From contig WNNJ02002407.1 of NCBI GenBank assembly GCA_012934845.2, positions 1 to 64,000 of the forward strand: a DNA stretch of 64,000 nt. The letters are read 5' to 3'. The position numbers and the translations under genes are program-made. This stretch comes from Pomphorhynchus laevis (taxonomy: Eukaryota > Acanthocephala > Palaeacanthocephala > Echinorhynchida > Pomphorhynchidae). Shown one piece after another: positions 58,834 through 64,000 of the stretch (position 1 is the first letter of the stretch; each line of letters begins with the position of its first letter). The notes under the pieces were generated by a model that searched no databases, was not told the origin of the DNA, and saw nothing but the letters and a program-made list of their open reading frames with translations.

Positions 58834-60880
58834 TTATGAATGCTCTAGCTGTGTTCCAGTGTGTGATCGACCAGATCATTCAAACAGAAAAGCTAGAGGG
58901 TACTTTTGTCTATCTTGACGACTTGGTGGTATGCGACCATTCTGCTTCGGATCATGACTATAACTTGGGTAAACTATCGAAAACTATCCAGAAATACAAT
59001 ATAACTCTAAATGACGAAAAGTGGAAAAAATCTGTTCTTCGCCTTAGCATACTCGGCTATGTAATCGAACACAATCAACTTCGCCCAGATCCAGCCTGTA
59101 CTAAGTCATTACAAGACATGACGGAACCAACGTGTGAAAGAGAGATGAAAAGACTGTTAGGGATGCTAGCACATTATTCAAGATGAATAAAGAATTATTC
59201 CGAACGCATCCGACCCTTAATCGAATGCCAAACGTTTCCGTTACAGCGCGAAGCGGCCAACACCTTTCAAGACATGCGCCGTGATGTTATGAATGCGGTA
59301 CTTACAACAATAGATCCCACTAAGTTGCTCACTGTAGAAACGGATGCATCTAATCACGCGATAGGAGCAGTTTTGTCATAAAACCATCGACCCGTCGCTT
59401 TTTTCTCAAAAACTCTCCAGCATCAGCCCGCACGTATTCTTCGATCAAAAAGGAAGCAGTAGCTATCGTTGAAGCATTAAAATCATGGGAACATTACCTT
59501 TTGGGAAAACATTTCCGTGTAATAACAGACCAACGTAGCGTTTCTTTCATTTTAAAGAAGAGCCACCGTAGCCAAATCAAGAACGAAAAGTTAACTCGGT
59601 GGAGGATGAAACTAGCTGCATTCTCATTCGATATAGTTTATCGTCCAGGATCCGAAATTCATACTGCTGATACGTTATCCAGGATAAACTGTTCCGCCTA
59701 TACGTCCAGCGATCTGATCTGATTGAGAGAAATTCATGATACATACTGTCACCCCAGCGTAACGAGGTTGTATCACTTCGTAAGAGCAAGGAATTTACCA
59801 TTCTCAATCTCCGAGATAGTCAAGTTATTTCAAATTGTCCAACGTGTGCGAGGCTAAAGCCACAGTATCATAAGATACAGCCAACTCAGATGATCAAAGC
59901 CACCCAACCTTTTAAAAGGATTTCCGTGGACTTTAAAGGTCCCCTTCCTATTCACAACAATAACCGATACCTGCTCACAGTGATAGAGGAATTCTCGAGA
60001 TATCTATTCGCGTTCGCATGTAGTGATATGTCTGCCGACACGGCAATTCAGTGTCTGAATAGCCTATTTTTCTTATTCGGTCTTCCGGGGTGTATACATT
60101 GCGATCAAGGGCCCGCCTTCATAGCCAGAAATTTTATGTCCTTCCTTTTACGACATGGGATCGCACTAAGCCATTCGAGCCCGTACAACCCGACAGGACA
60201 TTCTCAAGTAGAAAGTGCGAACGTTACTATTGGGAAAACGATCGAACTTGATGTAGCAACACGAAAGCTCGATATCACGCGGTCGCAGCAATGTCTACCT
60301 GTTGCTATTCATTCAATACGATCATTGTTGTGTGTGACCACAAATTGCACGCCACACAAGCGATTCTTCAAGTTTGAAAGACCAACAAGCTCGAATAACA
60401 ATGTTCCACAATGGCTTCTGAATCCAGGGTTAGCCGTGCTGAAGCGACACAATACGTTGAGCAAATATAAAGAAAATACGGAAATTGTGAGGCTCGAGGA
60501 AAGCAATGCAAAAATAGCGCATGTAGAACGATCCGATGGGTCAAAGACCGCCGTGTCCTGTAAGCACCTGGCCCCGTTCCCGCACGTGGATGACGAGAAT
60601 AGTCACTGTCAGCCTTTGATTCCGTGCGGTCTTGATACCCTCGTAAATGGTTCACCAATGCCATCACTTTATGATCAGATGAGTATATTAGACGAGAATA
60701 CGATGTCACTTCGTGGGGACGAGACAGGTACAGATAACGTTTTAACGTCATAGTATCATCGTCTAGATCGCAGCACTACCCGTTCTCTAGACGCCAGAGT
60801 CAGCAGGTATGACAAAGAGATGAAATCACCCAAATACTTACAAGACTACGATCGAAGTTCTTAACAGAAGCCTAGGAGAA
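58834..60880 (+). mobile_element. Ty3/Gypsy fossil (Gypsy-3), 3' half of pol only, broken
   Basis: Parts in order: end of reverse transcriptase (FVYLDDLVVCDHSASDHD near 58910), RNase H (ETDASNHAIGAVLS; HFRVITDQRSVSFILKK), a long integrase region (ISVDFKGPLPI at about 59925; HCDQGPAFIARNF; SSPYNPTGHSQVESAN) and the C-terminal end (YLQDYD near 60840), which resembles the end of Gypsy-1. A purine-rich stretch and a TG-starting sequence at 60881 may be the start of the right LTR. A few breaks only, so younger than Gypsy-1 and Gypsy-2. A LINE follows immediately. Confidence 0.85.
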
Positions 60881-61587
60881 TGTTATATAAGAAATATCTA
60901 TATTTACCAGCTGTAAACAAAGGAAGGGTATGGCGCAACTCCCTATTGCAACCTACACTAAACGCTGGATTGACAGACCATCAATTGGGTGAAATCAGGG
61001 GTAGCGATTCGAGTGGGGCCATCGATAGAAAACAGAAGGCCAAAAATAAGAATAAATCAGGAAATTATTTACCTTCCAATGGTCAGAACATTTCTTTGGA
61101 CAACGCTCCTTCCACAAACTACCGTTCGCATCCAGATAGGTCTTGCAATATCCTATTTAGTGGTATCCCTGAATCAAAGGCCAGTAACTCACAAACACGT
61201 ATGAATGACGATGTGTCCAGCCTCCGTACTGTGTTTTGTCAGTTACTCTTAGAATGTGATGAGAAGCTAGCTTCTACTCTGAAGGTTACAAAGTTGTTTC
61301 GACTTGGAAAAAAGGTGGTAGAGAAACCAAGATTGTTGAAAGTTGTATTATCTTCCGCAAAACATGCAGACCTTCTGCTCAAACGTGGTTTTCGACTTAA
61401 AGATTATCCACATCGTATTCTTAAGGATCTGAGTCTCGAAGATCGTTTAAAGTTGAAAGAAGCAAAAACAGAATTACGAAACCGGCTATCTGAAGGTGAA
61501 ACGAACTTATGCATACGAAATTTTCAGGTTGTCAGGTGGCGCCCAGTAGTTCGTTGGAATCCCATAACGATTAACAGCGTCACCTAG
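60880..61587 (+). CDS. LINE family D ORF1 protein
   Basis: An ATG at 60880 opens a 235-codon frame. The first 20-25 codons may belong to the junction with Gypsy-3 rather than to the LINE. The C-terminal two thirds has the order SGIPES - FRLGKK - LKVVLSSAKHADLLLKRGF - LSLEDR, as in ORF1 proteins of CR1/Jockey-like LINEs that bind the element RNA. No breaks. Confidence 0.6.
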   Translation: MLYKKYLYLPAVNKGRVWRNSLLQPTLNAGLTDHQLGEIRGSDSSGAIDRKQKAKNKNKSGNYLPSNGQNISLDNAPSTNYRSHPDRSCNILFSGIPESKASNSQTRMNDDVSSLRTVFCQLLLECDEKLASTLKVTKLFRLGKKVVEKPRLLKVVLSSAKHADLLLKRGFRLKDYPHRILKDLSLEDRLKLKEAKTELRNRLSEGETNLCIRNFQVVRWRPVVRWNPITINSVT

Positions 61588-63264
61588 CAGTATCCAGTTT
61601 GAATCTTGCTAGTTCGTATGGAAAAGGTAGTTTCAACAGTCATTCATTGCAATTCTTGGATAGCGTTAGTTTCAATTCTGATCTGGGACACTTAGTTTCA
61701 TTCAACAAATTATTCACCGTTCCTAGTAATCCCTTACCACAACTCACACGCTATTTATCGATTGGGTATTTTAATCTTCGTAGTTTGCCTGCTCAAATAG
61801 TGGAGTTAAAGTATCACATGCTTTCTCATTCGTATGACATTTTCTGCGTTGCTGAATCCTGGTTGCATCAATATATTGTCGATACCACTGTGAACATTCC
61901 TGGATTTCGCCTTCTACGAAGTGACAGAATATCAGGTAGGCAAGGTGGCGGTGTCGCCGCATATGTCAGAGAAAATTTTCTCGTATCTGAGGTGTTGAAT
62001 ATTTGTGACCCTCGTGGGTCGTTTGAGACTCTATGCTTCCGTATTGAACACTCAGCGACCAGTATGAATTTTTGCGTCATGTATCGATCTTCGTCGGTAA
62101 TTGCATACACTGATCAACTAAAACTTATTTTACAATTGGTATGTTCCTCCCCTCACTTTATTCTTTTGGGCGATTTTAATCTTTCACGATATAGATGGTC
62201 AGACTATGTCTTTTCTGATGGTAGTTCAACGGAAAGGGAAATATCTGAGTTCCTAGCTGAGGAACTCATGCTGATTCAGCACGTACAAGAACAAACTTGC
62301 TTAACTTCAAGATCGGGTTCGGTACTTGATCTGGTGTTTTCCAAATATGTAGGAGACATAATCAAAGTTGATCATATCCCTCCTTTAGGAAGTAGTGACC
62401 ACTGCTTGCTCTCCTTGACGGCTGTCCCTTATTCCAGATTCTGTCCACCTTGCTCAAAAACTTCCAAACGTCATTGGTCGAAAGTGAGAAGATAAGATGT
62501 TTTGAGAGTTTACAACCAATTCCCGTGTACTTTCATGAACACGGACAAGCTATCATTGAATATGATCACTGATTACCTACATAAATTATCTGATATTCTT
62601 GCCCCTATGCGCGAATCCTCTTGTGCTGATAAGTCACCTGCATGTATAGATTCCGACGTTAGACAACTAATAAGTTCACGAAATTGTTTATGGAAGCTTC
62701 AGCATTCTGACTCTAGTATCTCTACCAGATATAAATATATTCGAAATCTTTGTACTAGAGTGAAAGCAACAAAACGATGTGCATTCGAATCGTCTATCGC
62801 TAATAATGTAACACGAAATCCAAAACTATTCTGGGCTTATGTTCGTCGCAACAGAACCCTTAACACAGAAATCAAGTGTATCCTTAATGCGGAGGGATGT
62901 ATGATAACTTCTCAGAGTGGTGTTGTGGAATGTCTTGCTACGTCTTTTTCGCTACCGACAAATAATTCACATAGAGCTTCTATCACTTCGCATGGTGTAG
63001 CATTAGAGCAATCTTCGCGTTTTCTTCCAGTAACGATTTGTGGGATTGTAAGTCAGCTTGATCAGCTTGATCCATTTAACTCTACTGGCCCTGATGACAT
63101 TTCTCCGTTTCTTTTGAAGAATTTATCTAGATATTTGGCTCCTTTCATTCTTGCTATTTTTGAGAACAGTTTGACCAGTGGATGTGTTTCTGAAGTCTGG
63201 AAAACTGCCATCGTAGTTCCGATCCCAAAGAAAACCATTGCAACGGCTTGTACTGACTATAGAC
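60880..63264 (+). mobile_element. Young CR1/Jockey-type LINE (family D), interrupted by a hAT element
   Basis: ORF1 (60880-61587) ends with an RNA-binding style domain (RSCNILFSGIPES ... KLFRLGKKV ... LKDLSLEDRLKLKEAK). ORF2 follows 11 bp later: endonuclease (YLSIGYFNLRSLP, FCVAESWLH, GRQGGGVAAYVRE, ILLGDFNLSRYRW, LDLVFSK, PPLGSSDHCLLS; 61740-62430), linker, and the start of RT (VVPIPKKTIATACTDYRP). ORF2 is one frame from 61599 to 63264 except for a single TAA at 62493-62495. The rest of RT lies beyond the hAT insertion, outside the window. Confidence 0.82.
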
Positions 63265-63585
63265 CAGTGTTTCTCAAAGTGGTCCGTAGCGCCCCCTTTG
63301 GGCCTGTTTGACGATTCAGGGGGGCGGTAGAGAATTTTTGATTAAAAGAGGGTCCATGAAAGAGAGGTGGGGGTCGGTGAAAAAAATGTAAATTTCATCT
63401 TCATTACAAATAAACAACACATATTTAAGATTATAAGTAAGCACGAAATAGCCAATTACAATTTATCCTTTTAGTTTTCATTTTAAAATACCCTTTTAAA
63501 ACATAACACAGATCGCTATAATATTACTGAAATCACAATACGTGTATAAGCATGTGTAGCATGCATGCATGTGTAGCATACGTGT

Positions 63586-63623
63586 AGCATGGGGGTCACC
63601 ATGCCACATGTGACCCCCATGCT
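63586..63623. repeat. GC-rich hairpin, 14-bp perfect arms
   Basis: AGCATGGGGGTCAC (63586-63599) pairs with 63610-63623 around a 10-base loop. Three tandem copies of RTGTAGCAT precede it (63552-63590). Confidence 0.8.
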
Positions 63624-63660
63624 ATTTTTGAAGGGAAATTGGGGTTGTTTTTGAGAAATA

Positions 63661-63760
63661 TTAAAAATAGCCCCCATCAAGACTCGAACCAGAACAGTCA
63701 ATTTGGTAAAGAGAAAACACGGTAGAGAGAAAACTTACCACTACGCCAAAGCACGTTGTA
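63661..63760 (-). repeat. tRNA-related SINE head inside the hAT element
   Basis: On the minus strand TTGGCGTAGTGGTAAG resembles a tRNA A box, and GGTTCGAGTCT about 55 bases later matches a B box. The acceptor stem does not pair and the spacing is long, so it is not a functional tRNA. A pol III-derived SINE or tRNA pseudogene is likely. Confidence 0.5.
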
Positions 63761-63790
63761 AGCAACAAAAAATAAAATAAAATATTGCTA

Positions 63791-63967
63791 TGATTTCAAA
63801 CCATAAAAATGTTATTGATTTATCCCTTATGGTGTCAAATGTAGAGAATAAGGAGGAATACGACAATATTATATTGTTTTTAAAGGACAGAGGTGCAGAA
63901 GTAGTTTCGCCAAAAGAAGCAAAAAAAAAGAATGAAGCGGAAAGCGAAGTCCTTCATGTTACTTGAC
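63791..63967 (+). CDS. Unrecognised small ORF in the hAT element
   Basis: 58 codons, start MISNHKNVIDLSLMVSNVEN, later KEAKKKNEAESEVLHVT. Charged and free of low-complexity bias apart from one lysine run. It could be an exon of the transposon or chance. No family recognised. Confidence 0.25.
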
Positions 63968-64000
63968 GAGGTTTTATATCTTAGAGATAACGAAGGCCTG

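Larger units (their letters stand above)
63265..64000 (+). mobile_element. hAT-type DNA transposon, left end (runs off the window)
   Basis: It starts CAGTGTTTCTCAAAGTGG, a typical hAT terminal sequence, and lands inside the DYRP motif of LINE D. The 8 bp before it (CTATAGAC) would be the target duplication. Next come GCGCCCCCTTTGGG and CAGGGGGGCGG, which can pair. The right end is not in the window. A tRNA-related segment and a hairpin lie inside. Confidence 0.65.

Noticed and set aside
61868-62110. Minus-strand frame opposite the LINE D endonuclease
   Set aside because: Shadow of a strongly supported plus-strand domain.

Overview
The window reads as nuclear DNA from an invertebrate animal. 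It is strongly A+T rich, genes are split by GT-AG introns (several only 45-55 bp), and it holds many different retroelements and DNA transposons. The mix of Penelope, RTE, CR1/Jockey-type and Ty3/Gypsy elements, hAT, pogo/Tigger, foldback elements and hammerhead ribozymes would suit a flatworm or a similar invertebrate. I cannot fix the phylum.

Host genes. (1) On the minus strand a long coiled-coil gene starts at 29753 and runs leftward out of the window. Thirteen exons are proposed. The first five and the last eight are each phase-consistent; the link between the two sets is uncertain. The N-terminus and one middle segment resemble the golgin GCC2/GCC185. (2) On the plus strand (49134-50606) there is a complete six-exon NFU1, the mitochondrial Fe-S cluster scaffold, predicted at 231 aa. 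(3) On the minus strand (56178-58246) lies a very large last exon of CSTF3/CstF-77, the pre-mRNA cleavage factor with HAT repeats. (4) On the plus strand near 53.2-53.5 kb is a C-terminal fragment like RPUSD1 pseudouridine synthase.

Layout. 1-2 kb: Penelope-like remnant. 2.2-29.8 kb: the coiled-coil gene, its introns loaded with two RTE LINE copies (6.1-7.0 and 8.5-11.9 kb), LINE pieces (23.4-24.7 and 27.5-28.3 kb) and small repeats. 30-33 kb: hammerhead-bearing repeats and a long foldback. 34-38.5 kb: nested LINE pieces. 39.2-42.8 kb: a broken Gypsy element with both LTRs. 43-46 kb: a LINE endonuclease piece and a second Gypsy fossil. 46.1-48.9 kb: two head-to-tail copies of one LINE family. 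49-50.6 kb: NFU1. 51-52.8 kb: pogo/Tigger remnant. 54.9-55.7 kb: LINE tail. 56.2-58.2 kb: CSTF3. 58.8-60.9 kb: partial Gypsy fossil. 60.9-63.3 kb: a young CR1/Jockey-type LINE cut by a hAT transposon that runs off the right end.

The most interesting signal is RNA-based. A canonical hammerhead ribozyme (31021-31062, minus strand) lies in a 464-bp-period direct repeat, like the small non-autonomous retrozymes. At least six more hammerhead-like cores lie in other repeats: near 14.2, 25.7, 26.75, 28.75, 32.7 and 54.5 kb. Two further cores occupy the arms of a ~200-bp foldback at 31.66-31.86 kb. Several sit in pairs of direct repeats with periods of 348-464 bp. This suggests more than one retrozyme-like family, possibly mobilised by Penelope-like elements; that link is inference.
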